Positions 23,264 to 33,338 of a stretch of 64,000 nucleotides of DNA are shown here, one piece after another. The position numbers and the translations under genes are program-made. This DNA is from Diacronema lutheri. Lineage: Eukaryota > Haptophyta > Pavlovophyceae > Pavlovales > Pavlovaceae. The notes beneath the pieces were generated by a model. That model had not been told where the DNA came from. It worked only from the letters and a program-made list of their open reading frames with translations, and ran no database searches. Each line of letters begins with the position of its first letter. Positions within the stretch are counted from its first letter, which is position 1. Where the stretch lies: the NCBI GenBank assembly GCA_019448385.1, contig JAGTXO010000023.1:124001-188000 (forward strand). The letters are read 5' to 3'.

Positions 23264-23640
23264 GGCATCACCGTCGTGTGCAACCTGCCGATGGTGCGTG
23301 CGGACCCGCACGACAAGAGCGCGCCGTTCGCCTTCTCGCCGGACGGGCTCGCCATCCTCCCCGAAAACAACGAGCAGGTCCTCGTCGAGGTGAAGACGCT
23401 CACCAAGGCGGGCGCCACGGCGCACGAGGACGGGCCGCCGCAGCCGCACCGCGATCAGCTGCAGCTCGGCATGCACGTCCTCGGCGTGAGCAAAGCGCTC
23501 TACGTGCAGTACCTCAGGCACGAGGACCGGATCGTCGTGCACGTCGTGACGCGCGGCGCCGGCTGGCTTGCATTCGCGCAGCCGAGGGTGCAGGCCTTCT
23601 GGGCGCGCGTCGTCGAGCGGCGCGCGCGGCTCGAGCGCGC
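23060..23640 (+). other. Domain: YqaJ-like PD-(D/E)XK nuclease, split by TAA
   Basis: The helix Glu (GILGEAV, 23228), the Asp of FSPDGLA (23342), the Glu and Lys of VEVKTL (23387 and 23393) and the QLQLGMHVLGV helix match the catalytic layout of YqaJ/lambda-exonuclease nucleases, which resect DNA in viral and phage recombination. The TAA at 23261 separates the first Glu from the rest. The domain supplies a DNA-end-processing activity next to an RNA-guided nuclease. Confidence 0.65.
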
Positions 23641-26600
23641 GCGCGCCGACCACCCGGCTGCGAGCCGGCGGCACCGGCGGCAGCAGACGCCGGCCGGGCC
23701 GCCGCTCGTGCTCGCGCTGGACGGGCGCATCCCCGCCGCGCGCGCCGCCGCGCTGCACGCCGTCGCGCACGGCACCGCGAGCGCGGCGGCGGTGACGGCG
23801 GCGGCGGCGACGGGCGACGCGACGGCGTTGCAAGACGCGATCGCGGCGCTGCGCGCGCCCGTCGGCAATGCGGCGATCGACAGCGCAGCGCGTGCGGAGC
23901 GCGCGGCCGTCGAGCGGGCGATCGCGTACCTCGGGCAGCCGGCAGGCGACGCCGCCGCCCGCGGCACGGCCGAGGCGGCCGAGGAGGAGAGGACGGTCGA
24001 CGCCGACATCTGCGCGTTGCTGCACCAGCTCGGCGCGAGCGTGGCGCACGTGCACGTCGAGGACGCGGATTGCGTCACGCGTGAGCACTGGGGCGGGGCG
24101 GTGCTCGCTGCAGCGGGCGACCCGTCGAGCGCCCCCGCCATTTCGAGCGTCATCGTCGCGCACATCGTGCGCCTCGCCGGCTTTGGCGTCGAGCTCCCGC
24201 AGTCGATTCGCGTCGCCCCCAGCACGGCCGACTGGCACGAGGGCTGGCTCGACGTGCAGTGCGTGCTGCTGCGCACGCGCCGGCGCGGGCGGCGCGACGA
24301 CGACTTTGTGGCCGTCGTCAGGCGCGGTGGGCGCTGGTTTGCGTGCGAGCCCGGCCGCGCGCGGCGGCTGCAGTGGCGGTCGGTCCTGCGCCGCGCGCGC
24401 GGCGGCGTCGACGGGACCGGCGAGGAGGCGTTCGCGGTCGTCTACGTGCGGCGCGGCGACGCGGCCGGCGACGCGGCTGGCGACGCGCAGGCCGAACGGG
24501 CGCGCGGCGGGCGCGCGCGCAGGCGCACGCGCGGCGGCACGCGCAAGCGCAAGCGCGGCGCCTCCGCCGGGCTCGAGGCGGCCGCGCCCGCCGGCGCGCC
24601 GGCGGGCGCTGCTCACCGCCCGCCCGCCAGGCGTGCCACGGTCGCCGCGCGCACCACGCGCTCTGTGACCGACGCGCGGCACTCGGCGCCTGCCGCCACG
24701 GTTGCACCTGTCTTCGACTGGCGCGCCGGCCGCCCGCCCCCTGCCGCCGCCGCCGCCGCCAAGCGCGGCCAGGCGCTCGAGCCGGGGCAGTTCGCGCGGC
24801 CGCGTGGGCGCGCGCCATGGGGCAAGGTCTGGGACAGAGTCTCGGGTGCGTGGGCGGACAAGCCGACTGGTGCTGCCGTCGCCGCCGCGCCGCCGCCGCT
24901 GCCGCCCGCCGCCGCGCCGCCGCCCGCCGCCGCGCCGCCGCCCACCGCCGCGCCGCCGCCCGCCGCCGCGCCGCCGCCCGCCGTCGCGCCGCCGCCCGCC
25001 GCCGCGCCGCCGCCGCCGCCGCCACCGGCGGCGCTCGGCCGCCGGCAGCACGTCGGCGCGGGCGGCAGCGCGGCGGGCCGGCGGCTCGCGGCCATCGCAC
25101 GGCGGCAGCGCGGCGTGCGCGCGCCGCCGCCCGCCGCGCGCTTCCTCGCCACGCTGCCGCCACCGCCACGCGACGGCCTCGCGCGCACGAGCAAGCAGGC
25201 GCGCGCGAGGCGCAACGCGGACGGACGGCCGGCGCACGCGCGCGCGGCCAACGCGCGCGCCTTCTACCGCGGCGTGGAGCTCGGCGTGCACGCGACGCGC
25301 GCCATCGTCGACGCGCGCCACGCCGACCTGCCGCAGGCCGTCTTCGTGGCGGAGGCGCGGGCGATCGTCGCGCGCTCCGCCGGCGGCGGCGCGCTGCTCG
25401 CGCCGGACGACGTGCGCGACCTGTGCGACGCGCAGACGGACGCCGATCGCGCTGCGATCTGGGCGTCGGTGGGCGCGCACGAGGCGACGCGCATCTTCGC
25501 GCTCGTCACGCGCAACGCGAGCTTGGCGGGCGCGGCGCTGCTCGTGCTGCACACGCCGGCGGGCGCGCCGGCGCGCGCGCTCGGGCTCGTGGCGACGCGC
25601 TCGCGCGCGCCGTCGACGGGCGCGCCGCGCGACGCGCACAGGGCGCTGGTGCAGCGGTTGGACGTGCTGATGGACGCGATCGCCGCGGCGCGAGGCGCGT
25701 CGCCGCTCGAGCTCGAGCTCGCGCTCGCGCCCGAGCCGCAGAGCGCGTGCAACGCGCGTGCGGCCGCGCTGCTCTGCCTGCAGGCCGTCGCGGACGCGAG
25801 CGGCCGTCCCGCCGCTGAGGACGCGCTGGCCGCGCTCGACGACGCGCGCGGCATCGACCGGCACTGCCACGCCGTCCGGCAGCAGATCGAGGCGAAGCTC
25901 GCGTGGCGGCGCGCCGACGGCGCCGTCGGCGTTGACGGCGCCGACGGCGCGCCCGCGCTCGCGCCTGCCGCCGCACCGCCGGCGTGCGCGCCGGCGCACG
26001 CTGCCGGCGAGGCGGCGGTCGACCAGGCGATCGTCACGCGGGTGCGCGACGCGCTGCGCGCGTGGGCGACGACTGGCACCGCGCCCAGCGCGGCGGTGCT
26101 CGACGACGCCTGCGCCGCGTACACGGCCCGCGCACGCGCGCGCAAGGACGCGCGCACGGCGCTGGGCCCGACGCGCGCGGCCGAGCTGCTCGCCGCGGCC
26201 GCGCGCGGCGGAGCCGACGGGGCGGATGCCGCGCGCGCGCTGCTCGGCGGCACGCCGCGCCTGCTCGTCGTGCTCCTCTGCGTGCCCGTCGCCGCGCCGT
26301 CCGGCGAGCCGCCGCGCCCGGTCGGGCTGCTCGTCGCCGACCGGCCGACGGACGACTCGCGCCCGGCCGCGCTCGTGCGCTACGACTTTGCGCCGCTCGA
26401 CGCGGACGTGGCCGTCGCGGTCGGCGCGCATGCCGTCGCGCTGGCCAGTGCGATCTGGCCGCTGCTCGCGGCCGAGGGGGAGCCGCGGCCATCGCCCGTC
26501 GTGCGCTCGCAGCCGCGCGGCGGCGACGATGGCGCGCGTGCGCTCGCAACGTTCGCGTGCCTCGACGCGCTGATGACCGCCAGCGTCGGCGCGCACGGCC

Positions 26601-29600
26601 TCGCGGGCGGCGCGGGCATGCTGCCCGCGCTGGTCGCGCGAGGCGCCGCGGCCGCCCAGCGCGAGCGGCAGCTGCGCGCGGCCGCCGAGAGGCTGGGCGG
26701 CACGGTCGCTGGGTGGCCGGACACGGGCGCGAGCGCGGCGGGCGCGAGCGTCGACGAGGAGGCGCGCACGTACGAGGTCGAGGCGGTCGTCGACGAGCGC
26801 CGCAAGGCGGGCAAGAAGGTGACGTTCCAGTTCCGGATCAGGTGGCGGGGCTACGACGAGAGCGCCGACACGTGGGAGCCTGAGGCCAACGTGAGCAGCG
26901 ACCTCGTCGCCCAGTTCCGCAAGACGCGCGACGAGCAGAAGCGGCGCGCGGGCGTATCGGGCAGCGGCAGCGGCGGCGCGGGCGCGGCGTCGGCATTGGC
27001 GTCGGCGCCGCTTCGCGCGCACGGCGAGTCGGGCGCCGCGGGCAAGCGCGCCGCGGCGGGTGCCGCCGCGAGCGCGCGCGACGCCGCGGGCGCGCGCGCG
27101 CCGAGCGTTCCCCGCGCGCGCGGCGTCGAGCGCGCGCGCGTGGACGAGCCCGCTGCGCCGAGCGCGCGCGCCGCCGGCGGCGCGACGGCGCGCACGCGCG
27201 TCAGCGTGCTCCCGGGCTTCGTGGTCAAGCGCTCGACGCTCAACGCGGGGCCGCAAACGGTGACGGCGCAGCCCGGTGCGCGGAAGGAGCTGCGGCGCAT
27301 CGCGGCGGCCGTGCACAGGCTCACGACACAGGCGTACCGCGTCATCAACAAGGTGGTGCGCGACGAGGCTGCGGTGGCGAGCGCGCAGGCCGTCGGCGCG
27401 GCGTCGGGCGGCCCGTCGACCAGCGTGCACACGTCGACCACGATGGACAAGGGAACCGTCCGTGCGATCTTCTCGGCCATCGGCTGGCACAAGGACGAGA
27501 GCACGTACGGTGCAGCGCCCCGAGGCAAGCCCGCCGAGCAAGCCGCCGCGCAGACCAAGGCGGCGACGGCGCGCGCCGTCGGCGAGATGGCCGAGGGCGT
27601 CCAGCCCGTCTGCGCGGTGGGCCTCACGGAGATCCTCGAGGCGGAGGCGACGCAGGTGTCCACCGCGTGCCTGATGCATCCATCGCGCGTCGTGAACGGG
27701 CTGCTCCGCGACGTCGTCCGCGCGGCAGTCGAGCGCGACGAGGCGCTCGTCGCGCTGCCCGAGATGCAGCGAAACGCGCGCGTGCGCGAGCTGTGCGAGC
27801 GGCTGCTGCGCGGCGACGTGGAGGGCGCGCGCGTCGGCTGCCCCGCCGCGCTCGACCGCCACCTGCCCGACATGGTCCTCCACAAGATCGACTACAAGTG
27901 CACGCCCACGAAAAGGTGGAACTACGACCGGCACACGACGCGCTACTTCCTCGTGCAGATCCGCACCCTGCAGCACGTGGCCGAGGGGCAGGCGCTGCTC
28001 TGCCGGCTCGCGCACATCCACACGCAGCTGACCGGACGGCCGCCGCGGTACAATGTGGCGCCGCTGCGCACGCACAATGTGCGCGCGAGGCGCGGCTGCC
28101 GCTGCCGCCGCCGAGCGCCCAAGCGCGCGCGCCGCCGCCGTGCGCGCCGCCCCGCGGCCAGGTTGGTCACGCGCCCGCGCGCTCGCGCGCCGCGCGCTGC
28201 GCGCAGGTGCCGCGCAACGTGCGCCTCGCCGCGAGCGCCATCTGGGTGACGCTTTCGGATGACGAGCGCAAGGAGCTGCGCGCGCGGCTCAAGGCGCTGG
28301 ACCTGCGCGACCACGATGGCGAGCCGATCAAGTGGACAGGCACAAACGGCAACACCCCGCCGATGTCGGACGTGCGCGTCAGGTACGCGGTCTTTGCGAC
28401 GCGCTTCGACATCTCCAACCGCGTCTTCGACTACGCCGGGCGCGAGCGGCCGCCGGCCGATCTGCCGTGGCACGCGCGGCGCTCGTGGGTTGGCCTCGCG
28501 CCGCTGCCGCGCGTGCCGCTCCCGGGCCGGCAGCCCGTCAAGTCGGTGGTGACAGATGGCGTCGCCGTGCACGCCGTCGGGACCGTCCTCGTGCCGAAGG
28601 CGCAGGCGCCGGCCGGCGGCTCGGGCGTCCTGCACCGCTGGCGCCGGCCGGACGGGCGCATCGCCGTCGCGCTCGGCTCCGAGCTGCGGCGGGCGATCGA
28701 CGTCGAGGCGGCGGTCGTCGTCGCGGCCGACCCGAACATGGGCAACATCACCACCTACTCTGCGCACGTCGGGCGGGCGGCCGTCTGGCGGCAGTTCACG
28801 CAGCGCGCGCGCGCGCGCGCCGCGGGCTTTGCGCGCGAGACGGCCAAGACCAACGCGGCGCGGCGGCGCGTGCGCAAGGACGGGCGCGGCGAGGAGTTCA
28901 GCGTGGAGGCGGACGAGGCGCGGCTTGGCGAGGCGCACAGCGCCAAGGTGCTCGGCGAGGGCGAGTTCCACGCCTTCCACCGCGAGAGCGCGCGGGTGCG
29001 CGAGCGCGCCGCCGAGCACGTGTACGACGCGCCGGCGCGCCGGAAGGAGCGCTGGCGGCGCGACAGCGGCGGGCGGTCCAACGCGGCGCGCGTCGCCGAG
29101 GCGCTCATCGCGGCGCACTGTGTCGACGGCGTGACGCGCGACCGGCTGCTCGTGTGCGTGGGCAAGTGGCTGCGCGACCACAAGGGCGCGCAGCCCAAGG
29201 GCGCGCCGCCCGCCTTCCAGGTGGGGCTGCTGCGCGAGCTGCGGCGGCGCGGCGTCGCGGCCGTCTTCGTGCCCGAGCCGTACACGTCGATGCACTGCTC
29301 GATGCCGCGGCTCGCCAAGGGCGGCAGGCTGCAGCGCTGCGGCGCGGAGCTCGCGCAGAACCCGCGCCTGCCCGTGGCAAAGGGCGGCACGCGCACGGTG
29401 CACGCGCTCGTCATCTGCCCGGCGTGCAACGGCGGCAAGAAGCCCGTGCACCGCGACTACAACGCCGCGCGCAACATCTTCTACGACGTGCACGACATGG
29501 CGGCGCACGCGGCCGGGCGCGACACCACGTCGACGCCTGAGCGCTTTGCCCTCGTGCTCGCCTGGTGGGCGCGCGGCGAGGTGTGGGAGCGTGAGGAGCG

Positions 29601-29711
29601 CATGGTGCACGGCGAGGGCGACGACTGCGACGACGAGTGCGACGGCGACGACGAGGGCGACGACGAGGGCGACGACGACGACGACGACGATGGCAGCGGC
29701 GACGGCGGCGG

Positions 29712-29744
<33 letters not shown>

Positions 29745-29931
29745 AGGCGGCGGCGGCGACGACGACGATGACGGCGGGGGAGGCGGCGGCGGCGACGGCG
29801 GTGGCGACGACGGCGGCGGGCGCGGCGGCGGTGGCGGCGGCGGCTCTCGCGCCCGCACCCCCGCCCGCGGAGCTGCCAGCGCCAGTGCCGGCGGCGGCAG
29901 CGCGCGCGGGCCGAAGCGCGGCCGGCGTTGA
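23264..29931 (+). CDS. Giant element polyprotein, part 5: YqaJ nuclease, chromodomain and Fanzor
   Basis: The reading continues in the same frame after the TAA and is open to an intron at 28079-28206 (GTGCGC donor, GCGCAG acceptor, phase 0), then to TGA 29929. In order: the second half of the YqaJ-type PD-(D/E)XK nuclease (to about 23,640); a long region with a basic KRKR patch near 24,550 and a proline/alanine repeat; unknown helical domains; a chromodomain (26,768-26,930); and a Fanzor nuclease (about 27,200-29,600) with an Asp/Gly-rich tail ending in basic PKRGRR. No separate start for the Fanzor is obvious, so it is either the C-terminal unit of a polyprotein or is made from an internal start. 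The lack of stops across about 6.5 kb apart from the intron suggests selection was recent. Confidence 0.7.
24892..25035 (+). repeat. Pro/Ala 18-bp tandem repeat inside the ORF
   Basis: Units encode PPPAAA or close variants (PPPTAA, PPPAVA), about seven in a row, ending in a longer proline run. It probably forms a rigid linker between the YqaJ-containing region and the central domains. Confidence 0.65.
26768..26930 (+). other. Domain: chromodomain
   Basis: The segment reads TYEVEAVVDERR, then FRIRWRGYDESADTWEPEANV and a helix LVAQFRKTRDEQ. This is the canonical three-strand plus helix chromodomain. The aromatic-cage positions (Tyr of YEVE, Trp of RWRGY, Tyr of RGY) are all kept, so binding to a methyl-lysine histone tail is plausible. 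Chromodomains steer some retrotransposon integrases to silent chromatin. Here it precedes a Fanzor by about 270 residues. Confidence 0.85.
27200..29931 (+). other. Domain: Fanzor RNA-guided nuclease (TnpB/IS605 OrfB homologue), apparently intact
   Basis: The N-terminal part (SVLPGFVVKRSTLNAG onward, then PDMVLHKIDYKCTPTK) leads through the intron to SVVTDGVAVHAVGTVLVP, the wedge-type segment. RuvC-I is VVVAADPNMGNITTYS with Asp at 28729. RuvC-II is VFVPEPYTSMHCS with Glu at 29275. A Cys-rich zinc ribbon follows (MHC, QRCG, then CPAC). RuvC-III is VHRDYNAARNI with Asp at 29455. Fanzors are eukaryotic RNA-guided DNA endonucleases found in transposons and large DNA viruses. All three acidic residues and the TS-x-x-C signature are present, so activity is plausible. 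The guide (omega) RNA is expected to overlap or follow the 3' end, but I cannot delimit it by eye. Confidence 0.9.
29600..29880 (+). repeat. GAC/GGC repeat encoding the Asp/Gly tail of the Fanzor
   Basis: GAC and GGC codons alternate for about 80 residues (runs such as DGDGDGDGDGGGGGDDDDD). The tail follows the RuvC-III motif by about 40 codons and ends in a basic, possibly nuclear-localising end. It is unlikely to be catalytic. Confidence 0.6.
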
Positions 29932-30638
29932 CGCACGGCCGAGCCGCGCAGCGGTCGACGCTTTGCGGGCTCTGCCCAGGTCGCGCGCGGCTGGCGACGC
30001 GTGCCGCGCGCGGCACGACCGTGCACGCCGCCACCCGTGGCCGAGCGCGCCGCACCAGCCGGCCCGCTCCAACCGCCGTGCGGATCACGGACGCTCGCTA
30101 CGGCTCGTCGGCGCGCGTCACCTGCGCCGGCGGCCACGGCGCCGTCTGCTCCGGCCTCGTCGCGAGCAGCCCGACCGCTGCTCGCCGCCCGCACGCCGCC
30201 GCAGCAACGCTGCGCGTCGTGCTCCCCCGCTCGCCAAACGCGAAGAGCTCCCTCACAAGGACGTCCTTCCGAACGGCCCGCGCTGCACTCGGGGCGCGAT
30301 CGTGCCCCTGATCGGATTTGGCTTGACCATCTATACTGAGTGTATTTGCTAACGACACTTTCATTTCTGCGATGGGCGGGAACTTGGCCTTGGGGCAACG
30401 AACGTAGTGAGCGGCAGAGAGCGCGCAGCGCACGTCCGCAGGCAGAGCGCTAACCCTGTGCACGCCGGGACGACAGGAGCGGCAAGGACGCGGCATGACG
30501 CGGTAGGGGTGGACACCCCCACGCACCTACCCCTCACCGCGATCCGACCGCCGTCGCTGCGCCGGCGGCAAGCGCCGTCCACAACGCCGCAGGCTTCCAT
30601 GTCAAGCCGACGCGCCCGGCGCGCACGGTGCGTCGGCG
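29932..30638. other. No gene seen; region just downstream of the Fanzor
   Basis: No protein-like frame is evident. An A+T-richer patch at about 30,310-30,400 (TATACTGAGTGTATTTGC) breaks the GC-rich background and could mark the end of the transcript or of the element. If this Fanzor behaves like others, its guide RNA and the right element end would be in or near this stretch. I found no matching inverted terminus near 11,000 by eye. Confidence 0.4.
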
Positions 30639-31779
30639 ATGCGCGCCGAGCTCGCGCGCATCGCCGAGGTGTGCACGGCGTGTGCCGAGACGCTCGGCTT
30701 AGAGTCCGCGCGCCGCTCGGACGCGCTCGGCTGCGCGCGCGCCGCCGACGTCGCGCGCCGCGCCGCGCGCGCGCTCGACGCCGACGCCCCCGTTGGCACG
30801 TGCGCCGACGCGCGTGCCGCGCTCGCCGGAGCGCTCGACGCAGGCTTCCCCTCCGTGGCCAGCGCGCCGCCGCCGCGCGCCGCGCTGCGCGATCGCGAGG
30901 ATTATCGCGGGCGACCTCGACGGCGCGGCCGTGCGGTTCGCAGCCCTCGCCGAGCTCGCGGCGGACGGCGCGGACGGCGCAGGCGCGCCGGCCATCTCGA
31001 CAGCTGCCGAAGCCGCCGCCGCGCTGCCCGCCGCCGCCGCGCTGCGCGCAGCCGCGTGCGCGGCCAATGACGGCGACGCGTCTGCCACGCTGCGCGCGCT
31101 CGGCTCGGCCGGCGCGGATGGCGCATGCGGGCTCGGCGCCGCAGCGCACTCATCCGCGCAGCTCCTCCTCTCCCTCTTCGCCGCGGAGCGCACGCAACGC
31201 TTGCAGGCGCTCGCGGTACACGCGCGCCAGCTCGTAGGTGCTGGTGACGATGCCGGCATGGACGGCGCGCCGGTCGGCGCCGCGGTGAGCGCGAGCGTCG
31301 CCGCGTGCGCCGCGCGCGAGGCGCTGCGCCCGTGCGTGGCGGACGACGTGGCGCGCGCGGCCGCGACGCCCGACGCCGCCGCCGACGCTCCGTCCGCCGA
31401 CGAGCAGCACGAACGCCTGGCCGGCGGCGGCGGCGGCGGTGGCGGCGAAGCTGCGCTTGCACTCCGTCTCGTCGAGCGCGGCGAGCACGCCGAGGCGGCG
31501 GAGCGGCTGCGCGGCGCGATCACGCACGCGGTTGTCGCGCTCGCGCGCGGCCATGACGCGCGTGCGCTCGGGCCAGAAGGTGCATCCGACGAGTCGAATG
31601 CCGCTCGGCCCGCCGACGTGCCCACGAAGGCGGAGCTGGACGCGGACGCAAATGTTGCGCGCGGTTGGCGGCAGGTGGCGACCTTGCAGCGCACGCTCGT
31701 AGGGCACCCCGTCGAGCTGGGCGCACTCGCGCCGCCGTTTGCCGCCGACGGCCGCCGCCCGCCGCTCTCAGCGGCCTGA
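30639..31779 (+). CDS. Alpha-helical (TPR-like) protein of unknown function, one frame change
   Basis: ATG 30639 reads MRAELARIAEVCTACAETLG and continues protein-like to about 30,895. From there the +1 frame continues IIAGDLDGAAVRFAALAELA and reaches TGA at 31779. The pattern of short amphipathic helices (ALALRLVERGEHAEAAERL) resembles degenerate tetratricopeptide repeats. A single-base change near 30,895 or a sequence error explains the frame switch. No specific family is recognised. Confidence 0.4.
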
Positions 31780-32106
31780 CAGCGACGCGTGTCCGACTGG
31801 CCGTAGCGCGTGGGGCAGTACGAGATCGACTTAAGCTCGCACGGTGTCTGCGCGAGCTGGGGCGCCGAGCCCATGCCATTGAGCACGACGACAATATCGA
31901 CGGTGAGCACGCACCGAGACCGCAGAGCTGCGCGCCCGGCCGGCGGCACGCCGGCGAGCACGGAGCCAAAGATTTCCGCGTCCTGGCGCCGCGCGAACGT
32001 CCCAGCGCAATTGCGAGCGAGCGAGGCGAGCAGGTTGAGAGCGGCTTCATGGCGAAGCTTCGCGACGTGGTCGTGGGCGACGCCAGTAGCCGCCGCGAAT
32101 GGGGGG

Positions 32107-32150
32107 GCGTCGCCGTAGGCGTCTCCCCGGGAAGACGCCTACGGCGACGC
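32107..32150. repeat. Perfect 18-bp inverted repeat, 8-nt loop
   Basis: GCGTCGCCGTAGGCGTCT at 32107-32124 is followed by CCCCGGGA and its exact reverse complement at 32133-32150. The next 180 bp contain further imperfect inverted repeats of GTCACCGTC and CGTCGCGAC. There is no gene from 31,780 to 32,446, so this is either a small palindromic element or a structured 3' region of the preceding gene. Confidence 0.7.
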
Positions 32151-32446
32151 GCTCGCTGTTTACTGGCGACAAAGCTGTTGGAAGTGTGCCGGCGCTCATC
32201 GTCGCGACGATCTTCGCGACCGTCACTCGTCACCGTCACGCGCGCCGCGACGGTGACGATCGTCGCGTCACATCGTCACGCGCGGCCATCGTCGCGACGC
32301 GACGCGTCACTGACGCCAGCGCAGCGAAGGGAGAACGCTGAAAAAGTCACAAGAGTGAGAAATTTCGCGCCCTCCGAAGGAGGGAGCGATCCCTATCCGC
32401 CGCCGCGCCCTGTTTGTGCCCACTACCGACACTCCTCCTCGCGTTC

Positions 32447-32683
32447 ATGGGGATCACGCAGAGCGTGATGGGCGTGGGCGCGCTGGAGAAGTTTCGCCTC
32501 GACATGGGCAACACCGCCGCCACGTTTTACCCCGCTGACGCGCACCTCGCCGACCTCCACTCCTCGAGGCAGGACGACGCGGACGCGGCGTCGATCGGCT
32601 CGCTCCTCGCGCAGACGGACGCGCGCGCCTCCGAGATCGCGCAGCCGCAGCTGCAGCTTTTCGGAGTGGGCGTGTCAGGTTAA
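32447..32683 (+). CDS. Small ORF or terminal exon, unknown function
   Basis: ATG 32447 reads MGITQSVMGVGALEKFRLD and continues with polar, protein-like sequence (ADAHLADLHSSRQDDADAAS) to TAA 32681. Codon use resembles the neighbouring real genes. A CACGCAG at 32455-32461 could be a splice acceptor instead, making this the last exon of a gene whose other exons I cannot place. Confidence 0.35.
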   Translation: MGITQSVMGVGALEKFRLDMGNTAATFYPADAHLADLHSSRQDDADAASIGSLLAQTDARASEIAQPQLQLFGVGVSG

Positions 32684-33338
32684 AGCGTCGCGCCTCTGCC
32701 TCCGCGCCGGCCTCTCTCCACGCTCTTCGTCGCCTTTTTGTGCAATCGCTCGCGCGTGATGACGTCGGCCGCCTGGCACCTTCCAAACCCCAGCTCCGGG
32801 TCGGTGGAACGCGGCTGGCGGCTTCCTCACGAGTGTAGCACATGCAATCAGACACGAGCGTGATGATGCACCTCGGGCGCCAGCGCATCGCGCCCGTGAG
32901 ACACCATGGTCGTCAGCCGACGGTGAGAAATTCCATGCCCACACAGCTCACCCCCCGCGCAGGCTGTGCGGCTAGGAGCCCATGCCGACGCTTCGCCCGC
33001 GCCGAAAGCCACAAGCTCCGAGGGGCGCAGGCAGCAGGCTCGGCCTTTGCGGAGCGTGACCGTGGGGACATTGCGGCTGCCGTGGCGCGGCTGCCGTGGC
33101 GCGGCTGCCGTGGCGCGGCTGCCGTGGCGCGGCGTGGCCTCGGCACGGCAGTGGCAGACGAATGCGCTGAGGGGGGCAAGCAGGTGGGAGGCCTTGTGGC
33201 GCGGCCGCAGCCGGAGTCCGGGAGGCGCGGCCCACTGCGTGCAGTGTCACTGTGTCAGCGCCCCTGTGCGTGGGCGGGAAGTCGGAAGGGAAACTTGCAC
33301 GAAAGTTGCCTTTGAAAACCGCAAGCATCCAAAGAGAG
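32684..33338. other. No gene seen; contains a 14-bp tandem repeat
   Basis: Frames are short and shadow-like. At about 33,077-33,136 the unit CGTGGCGCGGCTGC is repeated four times. The last 100 bp are A+T-richer and probably carry the promoter of the membrane-protein gene that starts at 33,339. Confidence 0.5.

Noticed and set aside
22925-28075. 1,716-codon open frame on the minus strand
   Set aside because: It is the antisense of the YqaJ-chromodomain-Fanzor region. Its translation is arginine/alanine-rich and has no domain, as expected of GC-rich antisense shadows.
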